A stretch of DNA of 64,000 bases from Cocleimonas flava (lineage in GTDB: Bacteria > Pseudomonadota > Gammaproteobacteria > Thiotrichales > Thiotrichaceae). A program made the position numbers and the translations under genes. Below, piece by piece: positions 1-9,670 of this stretch; position 1 is the stretch's first letter, and each line of letters opens with the position of its first letter. The stretch is taken from positions 434,001 through 498,000 of the forward strand of contig NZ_SMFQ01000005.1 of NCBI RefSeq assembly GCF_004339015.1, written 5' to 3'. A model generated the notes under the pieces. It worked only from the letters and a program-made list of their open reading frames with translations, was not told where the DNA came from and did not search any database.

Positions 1-1349
1 TGAGCAAAAAAGATACGCCTGATCTACCTGATCTAAGTCAGGGTGATGTGCTCAACTTGGTCGAGCTCGACCCACAACAACACTTTACCAAACCGCCTCC
101 ACGTTACACGGAAGCATCGCTGGTTAAAGAACTCGAAAAACGTGGTATCGGTCGCCCATCTACCTATGCGTCAATCATTTCCACGATTCAGGATCGCGGT
201 TATGTAAAAGTAGATTCGCGCCGTTTCTTTGCGGAGAAAATGGGCGAGATTGTGACAAAACGTCTCGTGGGTAGTTTCGAAGAGCTAATGAATTTCGACT
301 TCACCGCCGAGATGGAAAAAGAGCTGGATGAAATTGCAGACGGCAAATTAAAGTGGAAAGACGTACTCGATGATTTCTACAAAAACTTTAAAGTAAAACT
401 GGAAGATGCCGGAGCGCCACCCGAAGATGGTGGCATGAAGACCAATGAAATGGTCATGACTGATATTGAATGTCCTACCTGTGGACGCAATATGGGCATT
501 CGTACTGCTGGCACGGGTGTATTCTTAGGCTGTGATGGTTACAACCTACCGCCAAAAGAACGCTGTAAAACAACCATTAACCTGGTTCCTGCTGAAGAAT
601 CTATCGACGTGAATAACGAAGATGCTGAAACAGAAGCATTGATGGCAAAGCATCGCTGTAAAAAATGTGATTCAGCAATGGATAGCTACTTCATCGACGA
701 AACCACCAAATTACATGTCTGTGGTGAAAACCCGGAATGTGATGGTTACGAAATCGAAAAAGGCACATTCAAACTAAAAGGCTATGAAGGCCCTGTGGTT
801 GAATGTGAAAAGTGTGGTCACGATATGCACCTCACTACAGGTCGATTCGGCCCGTACATGAAGTGTAGTAATGAAGACGAGTGTAAAAATACCCGTAAAA
901 TTCTGCGCAATGGTGAAGTTGCACCTCCACGCGAAGACCCGGTTCATATTCCTGAATTAGAATGTGAAAAATCGGATGCTTACTTCATTTTACGCGACGG
1001 TGCCGCAGGCTTATTCCTTGCAGCAAGCACCTACCCGAAATCACGTGAAACCCGCGCACCTTTGGTTGAAGAATTAAATCGTTTTAAAGATCGCATTTCT
1101 GAAAAGTTTTACTATCTCGCGGATGCACCAGCAACTGACCCTGACGGCAATAAAGCAGCAGTGCGCTTTGATCGCAAGACCAAAGAACATTATGTTAGAA
1201 CCGATAAAGACGGTAAAGCAACAGGATGGTCAGCGCGTTTTGAAGACGGCAAATGGGTAGAAAAAGTACCTGTTAAAAAAGCCGCTGCGAAAAAGAAACC
1301 TGCCAAAAAGAAAGCTGCACCGAAGAAAAAGGCTGCAGCTAAGAAGTAA
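1..1349 (+). CDS. topA: DNA topoisomerase I, C-terminal part (5' end outside window)
   Basis: Type IA topoisomerase, which relaxes negative supercoils by single-strand passage. The reading frame is open from base 3 to the left edge, so the GTG at 48 is only an internal codon and the catalytic tyrosine half lies outside the window. Visible are the late core-domain motif [20 protein letters not shown] and then three C4 zinc-finger repeats (beginning [16 protein letters not shown] and CEKCGHDM), as in the C-terminal DNA-binding region of TopA. The protein ends in a Lys/Ala-rich tail of about 25 residues, a common nucleic-acid-binding appendage. The stop codon lies just before an inverted pair of the window's short repeat, a likely terminator. 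Identity is firm; only the C-terminal ~450 residues are seen. Confidence 0.95.
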   Translation, partial: SKKDTPDLPDLSQGDVLNLVELDPQQHFTKPPPRYTEASLVKELEKRGIGRPSTYASIISTIQDRGYVKVDSRRFFAEKMGEIVTKRLVGSFEELMNFDFTAEMEKELDEIADGKLKWKDVLDDFYKNFKVKLEDAGAPPEDGGMKTNEMVMTDIECPTCGRNMGIRTAGTGVFLGCDGYNLPPKERCKTTINLVPAEESIDVNNEDAETEALMAKHRCKKCDSAMDSYFIDETTKLHVCGENPECDGYEIEKGTFKLKGYEGPVVECEKCGHDMHLTTGRFGPYMKCSNEDECKNTRKILRNGEVAPPREDPVHIPELECEKSDAYFILRDGAAGLFLAASTYPKSRETRAPLVEELNRFKDRISEKFYYLADAPATDPDGNKAAVRFDRKTKEHYVRTDKDGKATGWSARFEDGKWVEKVPVKKAAAKKKPAKKKAAPKKKAAAKK

Positions 1350-1354
1350 TAACA

Positions 1355-1408
1355 CACCCCCCCACTTACAGGCCATTTTTTTAAAAAAGGCTTATAAGTG
1401 GGGGGGTG
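1355..1408. repeat. Inverted pair of the CACCCCCC short repeat (topA/tsaC junction)
   Basis: The left unit (1355-1382) reads CACCCCCCCACTTA then a T-run. The right unit (1383-1408) is its reverse complement. The two 14-bp outer arms are perfectly complementary, so the whole 54 bp folds into one long hairpin with T-runs near the apex. It follows topA and precedes tsaC, both on the + strand, and probably acts as a bidirectional terminator. Confidence 0.85.
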
Positions 1409-1427
1409 CATAGCCAATGCATTGCAC

Positions 1428-1976
1428 ATGTTAATTACCAAGAAACCACAAGAATTAATCAATATATTACGTAACGGCGGAGTATTTGCCTATCCGACTG
1501 AAGCCGTTTATGGACTAGGTTGTGATCCGGATAATGAACAAGCCGTAAATAAGATTCTTGAATTGAAGCAACGTTCTGTCGACAAAGGACTTATTCTTAT
1601 TGCTTCGGATTTTTCACAAGTTGAAAAGTATTTGAAACCACTCAACCAAGACCAATTAGCACTCATTAAACCTAGCCAGACCACTTACATTTATCCTGCA
1701 AGAGATACTGCGCCAAAATGGCTAACGGGTAATTTCAACTCACTTGCCGTTAGAATTAGCAAATTGGCAATCATTCAAGAGCTATGCTCAACGCTTGATT
1801 CTGCACTGGTTTCAACTAGCGCAAACCTCAGCGGCCAGGAACCTGCCCGAAGTTGTGCGGAAGTAGATTCCGTGTTTCACAATAAAATCGACGCAATTCT
1901 TGATGGAGAAACAGGAGATTTGCTCACCCCGACCGAGATACGTGATAGTATCACCGGCGAAATAATAAGAGCTTAG
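1428..1976 (+). CDS. tsaC: Threonylcarbamoyl-AMP synthase, TsaC (YrdC/Sua5 family)
   Basis: Makes L-threonylcarbamoyladenylate from threonine, bicarbonate and ATP, the first step of tRNA t6A37 formation in the cytoplasm. About 182 residues, the size of short TsaC enzymes without the extra Sua5 domain. The family signatures are visible: YPTEAVYGLGCDP near the N terminus, the KQR-type motif ELKQRSVDKGLIL, LTGNFNSLAVR, and VSTSANLSG near the C terminus. The ATG at 1428 is chosen; the frame could begin at a GTG at 1398, but that lies inside the repeat hairpin and adds ten residues with no family match. No strong Shine-Dalgarno sequence is visible before either start. Confidence 0.92.
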   Translation: MLITKKPQELINILRNGGVFAYPTEAVYGLGCDPDNEQAVNKILELKQRSVDKGLILIASDFSQVEKYLKPLNQDQLALIKPSQTTYIYPARDTAPKWLTGNFNSLAVRISKLAIIQELCSTLDSALVSTSANLSGQEPARSCAEVDSVFHNKIDAILDGETGDLLTPTEIRDSITGEIIRA

Positions 1977-2067
1977 CTTTTATTGACCAAAATCTTAACT
2001 AACGAATTTACTGAAGCCTTTCAAAAATTCGCTTAACAAGAAAAACCACTCAAGAAATCATATTCAA

Positions 2068-3975
2068 ATGTCATTGATCCAACTCAAAAATATCCAAGTC
2101 AGCTTCGGCGGCCCTGCCCTGCTTGATCAACTCAGCTTAACGATCGATGCTGGTGAACGCATTTGTTTGATTGGCCGAAACGGCGCAGGCAAGTCAACCT
2201 TAATGAAAGTTCTGAATCGCGAAATAAAAGCAGATTCGGGCGAAATCATCGTTGAGAAAGGCGCTGTCATTGCTCAGTTAGAGCAAGAAGTCCCTCAGGA
2301 TATGAGCGGCAGTGTTTATGAAGTCGTCGCATCAGGGCTCGCTGAAACGGGCGAACTATTAAGTGCTTTTCATGCGATGAATGAAGAGGACGATATCGGC
2401 TCTGAAGACTGGATGAAGCGCTTTGAGCGCATCCAGCATAAATTAGAATCCTGCAATGGCTGGCATTTCCAAAATACCATCGATACCGTTATTTCCAAGC
2501 TAGAGTTAAATGCGGATGTTGATTTTGGTCAATTATCTGGTGGTATCAAACGTCGTGTATTACTCGCACGCGCGTTAGTTCAGGAACCAGATGTATTACT
2601 CCTTGATGAGCCGACCAACCATTTGGATATTGAGGCGATTATCTGGCTGGAAGAGTTCCTACTCAGCTTTAATGGTTCATTAGTTTTCATCACCCATGAT
2701 CGCTCTTTCTTGCGACGCTTAGCGACACGTATTATTGAAATCGACCGTGGTCAAGCAACAAGCTGGCCGGGTGATTATGAAAACTTCTTACGTCGCAAAG
2801 AAGAAACTTTACACGCTGAAGAATTAGAAAATGCGCGTTTCGATAAGAAACTGGCACAGGAAGAAGTCTGGATTCGTCAGGGAATCAAAGCCCGACGTAC
2901 CAGAAACGAAGGACGTGTGCGTTCATTAGAAAAAATGCGTAACGAACGCAGTCAGCGCAGAGAACAACAGGGACAAGTCAATATCCAGGTTGATGCGGGA
3001 CAGAAAACAGGTAAGCGTGTGGTTGAGGTTGAACATATCAATTACACCCTACCGAATGGACGTGTGTTGATTGATGACTTTTCTGCATTAGTTCAGCGAG
3101 GCGACAAGATCGGCTTAATCGGTCCAAACGGTGTGGGTAAGACAACCTTACTTAAAGTGTTATTGGGTGAATTAAAACCCGATTCTGGAAAACTTATCGA
3201 AGGTACAAACCTTCAAGTAGCCTACTTCGATCAACTTCGAAGCCAGCTTGATGAGAATCGTTCGGTTAAAGACAATCTTGATCGTGGCGCCGATAAAGTC
3301 ATGGTGAATGGCAAAGAAAAACACGTCATCAGCTACTTACAGGATTTCCTATTTTCTCCAGAACGTGCAAATTCACCCGTAAACGCACTTTCAGGTGGTG
3401 AGCGAAACAGACTATTACTGGCGAAACTTTTCATCAAACCAGCCAATGTATTAGTGCTCGATGAGCCTACCAATGACCTGGATGTTGATACGCTCGAATT
3501 ACTGGAAGAATTGCTATTAAATTATACTGGCACAGTGCTTATCGTCAGTCATGATCGTGCATTTATTAACAATCTGGTAACGAGTTGTTATGTGTTTGAA
3601 GGCGAAGGACAAATTAGCGAATACGTCGGCAGTTACGATGATTGGTTGCGTCAAAAGCCCGCAGTAAAAGCACCTACTAAAGCACAAAAATCAGCGAAAA
3701 AGAAAGAAACACCCGCTGAAGCACCTGCTAAAGAGACACAATCTGAGGCCAGTGAAACTAAAAAGCTTAGCTTTAATGAGCAGCATGAACTTAAAAACCT
3801 GCCCCTTGAAATTGAAAAGTTAGAAGATCGTATCGCAGAATTAGAAGTCCTGATGAGTGAGCCGGATTTCTTTTCTCAAGAACATAAAAAAGTCTCCGCA
3901 ATTACTGACGAATTACAGCAGTCTCAGACTATACTTAAAGAGAAATACGATCGCTGGGAAGAACTAGAAGCCTAG
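2068..3975 (+). CDS. uup: ABC-F ATPase Uup
   Basis: Soluble tandem-ATPase protein of the ABC-F class, associated with ribosomes and with precise excision/branched DNA in E. coli. It has no membrane segments. The 635 residues match the E. coli length. The first ATPase domain carries Walker A GRNGAGKST (~36-44), signature LSGGIKRR and Walker B LLLDEPTNHLD. The second carries GPNGVGKTT, LSGGERNR and LVLDEPTNDLD. The inter-domain linker is basic and helical. A charged Lys/Glu-rich linker then leads to a C-terminal coiled coil (~570-635), the DNA-binding region of Uup that separates it from EttA. The first signature (GIKRR) is slightly unusual. Confidence 0.93.
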   Translation: MSLIQLKNIQVSFGGPALLDQLSLTIDAGERICLIGRNGAGKSTLMKVLNREIKADSGEIIVEKGAVIAQLEQEVPQDMSGSVYEVVASGLAETGELLSAFHAMNEEDDIGSEDWMKRFERIQHKLESCNGWHFQNTIDTVISKLELNADVDFGQLSGGIKRRVLLARALVQEPDVLLLDEPTNHLDIEAIIWLEEFLLSFNGSLVFITHDRSFLRRLATRIIEIDRGQATSWPGDYENFLRRKEETLHAEELENARFDKKLAQEEVWIRQGIKARRTRNEGRVRSLEKMRNERSQRREQQGQVNIQVDAGQKTGKRVVEVEHINYTLPNGRVLIDDFSALVQRGDKIGLIGPNGVGKTTLLKVLLGELKPDSGKLIEGTNLQVAYFDQLRSQLDENRSVKDNLDRGADKVMVNGKEKHVISYLQDFLFSPERANSPVNALSGGERNRLLLAKLFIKPANVLVLDEPTNDLDVDTLELLEELLLNYTGTVLIVSHDRAFINNLVTSCYVFEGEGQISEYVGSYDDWLRQKPAVKAPTKAQKSAKKKETPAEAPAKETQSEASETKKLSFNEQHELKNLPLEIEKLEDRIAELEVLMSEPDFFSQEHKKVSAITDELQQSQTILKEKYDRWEELEA

Positions 3976-4022
3976 CGATTTTAGTAGTTAAAAACCTAAG
4001 TTAACAGGAAGGTTAAAACAAC

Positions 4023-4667
4023 ATGGATATCGGTGATTACCGCCGCGAATACACTAAAGGCGGCTTAAAAAGACAAGACTTAAGCGAGTCTCCCTTTAAA
4101 CAGTTTGAAAAGTGGTTTATCCAGGCCAGTGATGCTGAGTTATCAGACCCAAGCGCCATGACCATAGCCACTGTATCTGCTGCAGGCAAACCTTCACAAC
4201 GAACCGTATTACTAAAGATATTCGACGAGAAAGGTTTCGTCTTCTTTACTAATTATTCCAGTCAAAAATCCAGAGAGATCCAGGAGAATGCAAATGTGTC
4301 ATTGCTATTCCCGTGGACAATGCTAGAAAGACAAGTAGAAATTAATGGTCGTGCAGAAAAGATACCGACCACAGAATCACTCAAATACTTTCTCTCTCGA
4401 CCTCGCGGCAGCCAGTTAGGCGCGTGGGCATCTGCACAGAGCTCCCCTATCAGTTCACGTGAAATTCTCGATGGACAACTGAAAAAAATCAAAGATAAGT
4501 TTACTCATGGTGAAATTCCGCTCCCGGATTTTTGGGGTGGTTACCGTGTCATTCCTGAAACGATAGAGTTCTGGCAAGGAGGCGAAAGCCGTTTGCACGA
4601 TCGCTTTGAATATACTCGGGAAAATACAGCGTTAAACGAGTGGAAAATCGAACGCCTACAACCTTGA
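4023..4667 (+). CDS. pdxH: Pyridoxine/pyridoxamine 5'-phosphate oxidase
   Basis: FMN-dependent oxidase that forms pyridoxal 5'-phosphate from PNP or PMP, the last step of vitamin B6 synthesis and salvage. 214 residues, close to the usual ~218. Family motifs run in order: [10 protein letters not shown] at the N terminus, [21 protein letters not shown] (FMN-binding strand), [27 protein letters not shown], and the closing [11 protein letters not shown] with WKIERLQP. It follows uup by 47 bp and is followed by a copy of the short repeat. Confidence 0.95.
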   Translation: MDIGDYRREYTKGGLKRQDLSESPFKQFEKWFIQASDAELSDPSAMTIATVSAAGKPSQRTVLLKIFDEKGFVFFTNYSSQKSREIQENANVSLLFPWTMLERQVEINGRAEKIPTTESLKYFLSRPRGSQLGAWASAQSSPISSREILDGQLKKIKDKFTHGEIPLPDFWGGYRVIPETIEFWQGGESRLHDRFEYTRENTALNEWKIERLQP

Positions 4668-4760
4668 TAAATATGACATTAAGGTTTCTACACTTTATCG
4701 GAATTAGTGAACCCAAATCGAAAAACAGCCCCTAATATGTTAAGATAAACATAAATAATA

Positions 4761-4786
4761 CACCCCCCTACTTGTAGCGTCTTTTT
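4761..4786 (+). repeat. CACCCCCC short repeat, after pdxH
   Basis: CACCCCCCTACTTGTAGCGT then a T-run. The internal CTAC-TT-GTAG pair gives a small stem before the T-run. It lies 93 bp after pdxH on the same strand, so a terminator role is plausible. The rest of the 260-bp gap to the next gene is AT-rich leader with nothing else recognised. Confidence 0.75.
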
Positions 4787-4927
4787 CGGGCTATGCTAAA
4801 GAAACTAATTAGTAGGCGGTTAATAATAAATAGAAAAAACAGGGGCTTAATTACTTCATTCGCGATGGATAGAACCAATTGATATTGGATTTGTCATATT
4901 AATACGGCGGCTGAATTAAGAATAATC

Positions 4928-7339
4928 ATGAAAAAATTCCAACAAGTAACAATCTTGCAAGTGCTTGCGAGCAGTTTAATGGCATTGTTATTGAGTAGTG
5001 GCATAAGTAACGATGCTCAAGCATCTCCGTTTAATCAAAATTCTCCGCTTGGAATGAATACCAATGAGGCACTCGAAGTAGATGCCAGTTTGCCGTTCGC
5101 AGATATTTTCCGTTTGGCGCTTCCATTTAATGAAGCTCGTCCCTGGTTTACCAAAGGCAATGTCTCTTTCGATAAAGATGGCTGGCCAAAAAATCTCAAT
5201 GGCGGACAAGCTGGAACACGTTTCCTCAGCCATATTCCCATCGAAGCTTTACCGAAAGGCGAATACACGGTTCTCTATCAAGGCGAAGGTAAAATCAATT
5301 ATGGTGCTAGCGCCAAAGTTGTAAAACGCTCTCCGGGTAAAGATATTATTAAATTGGTTCCAATGAAACAGCCAAATGAGATGTATCCCACGGCTACTGC
5401 AACGCTATTCATCAAAGAGAGTAATCCTAAAAATTATATCCGCAATATTCGCATTATGATGCCAGGCGGAATCTGTAGAAATGACCCATTCAAACGTGTC
5501 ACTGCAGCGAGACAATGTGCCAACAATAGCTATCAATCATTTGCCGATAATCATAATCAGGTGATGTTCAACCCAGACTTTCTGAACTTCATGAAAGACT
5601 TTAAAGTTGTGCGTTTCATGAATATGTCAGGCGTTACGCGCAATAACATTCGCTCATGGAATGACCGTCCAACGCTGCAAAAAGCAACCTGGGGTGGTAA
5701 AGAAGGTGTGCGCGGTGTACCGATAGAAGTGATGATTCAGCTAGCCAATATACTTGATGTTGACCCCTGGTTTAATATTCCGCACAACGCAGATAACGTT
5801 TTTATTAATCGTTTTGCACAGACTGTTAAGCAACAACTCAAACCAAATTTAAGAGTCTATCTTGAGTACACCAACGAAGCCTGGAACAATATCTTCGTGC
5901 CACAAGCTGAGCACATGAAGCAAACGGGTTATAAACTTAAACTGGATAAAGATCGTAATATCGCGGGTTCTAAGTACTACTCAATGCAAAGCGTTAACAT
6001 TTTCAAAATGTGGGAACGCGTTTTTGGTGGAACCGATAGACTGGTTCGAGTAATGGGTGGCATGACCACAAACACCAAGCTTACCGAAACTTTATTGGGT
6101 TTTCAGAATGCTTATAAACACGTCGATGCTATTGCAGTAGCGCCTTACTTTCATTTTTCACAGGACAAAATGGCAGGCATCAAAAGTGTGAACGATGTGT
6201 TTACCACATTAAATGCGCGGGACAATCGCTACTCGATTCGCAACACGCTTGATTTTGTGAAAAAACAAATGCAGGTTACCAAAGGCTTTGGCGTCGATTT
6301 AATCGCTTATGAAGGCGGCCAGCACCTCGTACACCATAAAACACATTCAATGACTCAGGGCGCAACTCCGCACCTATATAAAGCAAATAAAGACAAGCGC
6401 ATGGCTGCAGCGTACTACCAGCTTCTTGCAGGCTGGAAAAAACTCGGTGGAAAGCTGTTTATTCCATTCTCTGCACCACGCCCTTCAACATGGCACGGTA
6501 GCTGGGGAATCAAAGAACACATCGCAGAAACTCCCGCACAGGCACCAAAGTACAGATCATTACTGGGCTTCAGCCATGGTAATCCATGCTGGTGGGAAAG
6601 CTGTCGTGGCGGAAAAATTGTGCGTCATCAAAAACCAACGATTATTGCCAAACATTTAGTGTCTGGAAAACAGGACGAGAGCTCAGCTAAATACGTTGCA
6701 ATACAAAAACAACCACCGGGACAACGTACGTTACATCAAGCGAAAGCGGAATTCATTGGTACGGTTATTCAAGGCACTATCGAGAACCCTCGTGATTTAA
6801 CCGCAAGATGGCGCGCAAACTGGGATGATAACAATCTCTACGTTTGGGTTGGCATTATTGACGAAGTGCATGTGAGTGACTCTAAAGAATCATGGGCTGA
6901 TGATTCCATCGAAATCTATATCGATGCAGATGCTAGTCGTGGCGAAACCTATGACCAGTTCAATGATTTCCACTTAAGCTTTAGTTTAGGCAAGTCTGAA
7001 ATCACAGCGGGTAGCACAACACCTCTGGATAGACTAAAAGATATTAAATACACCACTAGACAATTACCAACCGGTTACCAACTAGAGGCGGCTATCCCGT
7101 GGAGCACATTAAATATACAACCAAGTGCTGAGCACGCTATCGGTTTTGATATTCAAATCAATGACGATGACAATGGTGATGCACGCGATGCGAAAATCTC
7201 ATGGAACGCCACTATCGATCAGGCATGGAAAAACCCACGCGTATTTGGTCAGCTGATTTTACAAGATAAAAATCAACGCTTTGCCAAAACAGATGATGAT
7301 TCGCCGATGGATAAGAAAGCGTTTCAGTATCCACAATAA
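4928..7339 (+). CDS. Secreted GH-A-like protein with C-terminal CBM9-type domain
   Basis: An exported protein of 803 residues, likely acting on a polysaccharide. A signal peptide is clear (charged start, hydrophobic core ~8-25, AQA cleavage site at 30-32). The central part has two motifs that recall the acid/base and nucleophile strands of clan GH-A glycosidases: LEYTNEAWN (Asn316-Glu317) and AYEGGQH (Glu462), also LFIPFSAPRPSTWHGSWG. From about residue 612 it resembles family 9 carbohydrate-binding modules (ARWRANWDDNNLYVWVGI, WADDSIEIYIDAD, WSTLNI, GFDIQINDDD), as at the end of some xylanases. The substrate is unknown and the catalytic assignment is inference. It stands alone between pdxH and the pab fusion. 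Confidence 0.7.
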   Translation: MKKFQQVTILQVLASSLMALLLSSGISNDAQASPFNQNSPLGMNTNEALEVDASLPFADIFRLALPFNEARPWFTKGNVSFDKDGWPKNLNGGQAGTRFLSHIPIEALPKGEYTVLYQGEGKINYGASAKVVKRSPGKDIIKLVPMKQPNEMYPTATATLFIKESNPKNYIRNIRIMMPGGICRNDPFKRVTAARQCANNSYQSFADNHNQVMFNPDFLNFMKDFKVVRFMNMSGVTRNNIRSWNDRPTLQKATWGGKEGVRGVPIEVMIQLANILDVDPWFNIPHNADNVFINRFAQTVKQQLKPNLRVYLEYTNEAWNNIFVPQAEHMKQTGYKLKLDKDRNIAGSKYYSMQSVNIFKMWERVFGGTDRLVRVMGGMTTNTKLTETLLGFQNAYKHVDAIAVAPYFHFSQDKMAGIKSVNDVFTTLNARDNRYSIRNTLDFVKKQMQVTKGFGVDLIAYEGGQHLVHHKTHSMTQGATPHLYKANKDKRMAAAYYQLLAGWKKLGGKLFIPFSAPRPSTWHGSWGIKEHIAETPAQAPKYRSLLGFSHGNPCWWESCRGGKIVRHQKPTIIAKHLVSGKQDESSAKYVAIQKQPPGQRTLHQAKAEFIGTVIQGTIENPRDLTARWRANWDDNNLYVWVGIIDEVHVSDSKESWADDSIEIYIDADASRGETYDQFNDFHLSFSLGKSEITAGSTTPLDRLKDIKYTTRQLPTGYQLEAAIPWSTLNIQPSAEHAIGFDIQINDDDNGDARDAKISWNATIDQAWKNPRVFGQLILQDKNQRFAKTDDDSPMDKKAFQYPQ

Positions 7340-7387
7340 GGTCGCTTCTATTACTACAACGTTGTGCTTTATTGATACAATGCGCTC

Positions 7388-9589
7388 ATGGAAGAGCTAT
7401 CAAACATACTATGCGGCGGTTCAGGCGACGATGAAATTTACGCCTTATTAGAAGATTCTAAGTCTGATGACAAAGACTCTAGAAACCTGCTGTTTACCGA
7501 TGCTCAAGAACTAATTATCGCCTGGAGTGAAGAAGAACTCTCTGACTCTATTGAAAAAATTGAAGAATTAAAAAGCGAAGGGTTATACCTTTGTGGCTAT
7601 TTGTCTTATGAGGCTGGCTTTCATTTTATCGATAAGGCCATCAAGAAACGTCTACCAGATCATCCTACGCAACCCCTGCTCTATTTTGTTGCGTTTAAAA
7701 AACTGGAAAGCATTAGCAGAGAGAATTTAGACAAAAGCTTTGCCGAAATTGACACCTATCCTAAAGCGGAACTTTGTCCTCATAACTTTTCAATGAGTGT
7801 CGCTAAAGACACTTACTTAGAAGCCATTCGAAAAATTAGACGTTACATTATCGCCGGCGACACCTATCAGATTAATTACACGATCAAATACAAATTTGAT
7901 TTATTGGGTAATGCGATATCACTTTATAAGGCACTGCGAAAAACCCAGCCGGTAGAGTTTGGCGCGGTTCTAAACTTCCCAAATTCCAATATCGTTTCTT
8001 TATCTCCCGAGCTTTTCGTTAAGAAAAAAGATGGCATGCTTTACGCTAAACCCATGAAAGGTACAGCGAAGCGCGGTCGAAATACCAAAGAAGACGAATT
8101 CATCCTGGATTTTTTGCAGAATGACCCTAAAACATTATCCGAGAATGTGATGATTGTTGATTTGATCCGCAACGATTTCGGACGTATCTGCGAAACAGGA
8201 AGCGTAACCGTAAAAAACCTGTTTGAAATACAAACCTTTAAGACCATTCACCAGATGATCTCCACCATTAAAGGCAAACTGAAACCGGAAATTCATTTAT
8301 CAGAATTACTCCATGGACTGTTCCCTTGTGGCTCGATTACTGGTGCACCCAAAGTTCGAACCATGGAAATCATTAATGAATTAGAAGCCGAACCACGCGG
8401 CGTATACACAGGAGCAATTGGTTACCTGCTTCCCAATGATGATTTCTACTTCAATGTACCTATTAGAACGATAGATATAGGCAAAGATAACCGCTGCGAA
8501 ATGGGTATTGGCAGCGGCATTATTTATGAAAGTAATCCACAAGCAGAGTACGAAGAGTGTTTATTAAAAGCGAATTTCTTAACCGGTATAAATAATAAAT
8601 TCTATCTCATCGAAACTATGAAGTTTGACGGGGAAAAACAAGATTATAAAAATTTGAGGAAGCACCTTGAGCGACTCAATTATTCAGCAAGTTATTTTGG
8701 CTTTGTACTGAAACAGCGCCCGATGCAGGAAAAGCTATCTGATTTAAAAGCGACTTTGTCATCTGAAAATAAATCATACAAAGTAAGACTCACAGCCTTT
8801 CACAGTGGTGATATTGAACTCACCCACGAATTGCTCCCTGAAGATGATGGAAAAATTAAAACCATCATGATCAGTAACCGCAAGATAAATAGTAAATCAA
8901 TCTTTCAATACCACAAAACATCACGCCGTGAGGTTTACAACGAAGAATATGATAAAGCCATTAAAGAGGGTCATTACGAAGCGATTATCTTCAATGAACA
9001 CAATGAAATAGCAGAAGCCTGCCGCCACAATATCTTCGTAAAAAGACAAGGCAAATGGTACACCCCCCCACTTTCAGCCGGTATTTTAGACGGCATCGAA
9101 CGTCAGAATTTTAAACAAAAGACAGAAGCCGTCGAAAAATTCCTAACCCTGGATCAGTTACAACACTGCGAAGAAATCGTACTCACTAACTCTGTCAGAG
9201 GTGAAGTTAGAGTCATTCTTGAAAAAGATAAACCGGTTACAAAAGGACTCGGAGAATCTGCGCACTCAATTAATCTAGACGAGTATGTTGCACTGTCTAA
9301 AAAAGAAGGCGTCGTTATTCTGGATGTACGCTTACAACGTGACTACGAGGACTCTGAGTACACTTTACCTAACTCAACGTGGAAGGACCCACTTCTAGTG
9401 GATAAATGGGTAGATTCCATCTCAAAGAATCAGAAAACAATCGTGTACTGCGTACATGGTAGAAGCATTAGTGAAAGCATCACTGAACGGCTTTTATCTG
9501 AGGGAATCGATGCATGTTTTATAGAAAGCGGCATAGAAGGAATACGAGAATTAGGGGTCGAGGTTGATAGAAGTAATGCCTGGTTCTAG
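7388..9589 (+). CDS. pabBC: PabB-PabC fusion with C-terminal rhodanese domain
   Basis: Predicted to make p-aminobenzoate for folate. Residues ~1-405 are aminodeoxychorismate synthase component I (IIAGDTYQINYT, KPMKGTAKRG, ENVMIVDLIRNDFGRI, GSITGAPKVRTMEII, GVYTGAIGY). Residues ~410-620 are a class IV PLP aminodeoxychorismate lyase: Lys510 in the HKTSRREVY motif is the likely PLP lysine, followed by NEIAEACRHNIFV and TPPLSAGILDGIER. PabB-PabC fusions are known. Unusually, residues ~630-733 add a rhodanese fold (VVILDVRLQRDYE, and IVYCVHGRSISE with Cys688 in the active-site loop). The frame is continuous, so the fusion is real unless there is a sequencing error. PabA glutaminase must be supplied elsewhere. 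Confidence 0.9.
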   Translation: MEELSNILCGGSGDDEIYALLEDSKSDDKDSRNLLFTDAQELIIAWSEEELSDSIEKIEELKSEGLYLCGYLSYEAGFHFIDKAIKKRLPDHPTQPLLYFVAFKKLESISRENLDKSFAEIDTYPKAELCPHNFSMSVAKDTYLEAIRKIRRYIIAGDTYQINYTIKYKFDLLGNAISLYKALRKTQPVEFGAVLNFPNSNIVSLSPELFVKKKDGMLYAKPMKGTAKRGRNTKEDEFILDFLQNDPKTLSENVMIVDLIRNDFGRICETGSVTVKNLFEIQTFKTIHQMISTIKGKLKPEIHLSELLHGLFPCGSITGAPKVRTMEIINELEAEPRGVYTGAIGYLLPNDDFYFNVPIRTIDIGKDNRCEMGIGSGIIYESNPQAEYEECLLKANFLTGINNKFYLIETMKFDGEKQDYKNLRKHLERLNYSASYFGFVLKQRPMQEKLSDLKATLSSENKSYKVRLTAFHSGDIELTHELLPEDDGKIKTIMISNRKINSKSIFQYHKTSRREVYNEEYDKAIKEGHYEAIIFNEHNEIAEACRHNIFVKRQGKWYTPPLSAGILDGIERQNFKQKTEAVEKFLTLDQLQHCEEIVLTNSVRGEVRVILEKDKPVTKGLGESAHSINLDEYVALSKKEGVVILDVRLQRDYEDSEYTLPNSTWKDPLLVDKWVDSISKNQKTIVYCVHGRSISESITERLLSEGIDACFIESGIEGIRELGVEVDRSNAWF

Positions 9590-9611
9590 CCTCTGCTCCG
9601 CTTGTTAATAA

Positions 9612-9649
9612 TCATAAAAAAAGCCTCCAACTGGAGGCTTTTTTTATGA
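9612..9649. terminator. Bidirectional Rho-independent terminator
   Basis: Perfect 18-bp inverted repeat (arms 9612-9629 and 9632-9649) with core GCCTCCA-AC-TGGAGGC flanked by A7 and T7. It sits between the convergent pab fusion (+) and soeC (-) and can serve both. Confidence 0.95.
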
Positions 9650-9670
9650 CAGTAATACCGATTCCAAAAA

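Noticed and set aside
9061-9089. A sequence resembling the CACCCCCC short repeat inside the pab fusion gene
   Set aside because: It encodes the conserved TPPLSAGILDG motif of class IV aminotransferase-fold lyases, so the match is explained by codon choice (ACC-CCC-CCA-CTT); no stem plus T-run follows.
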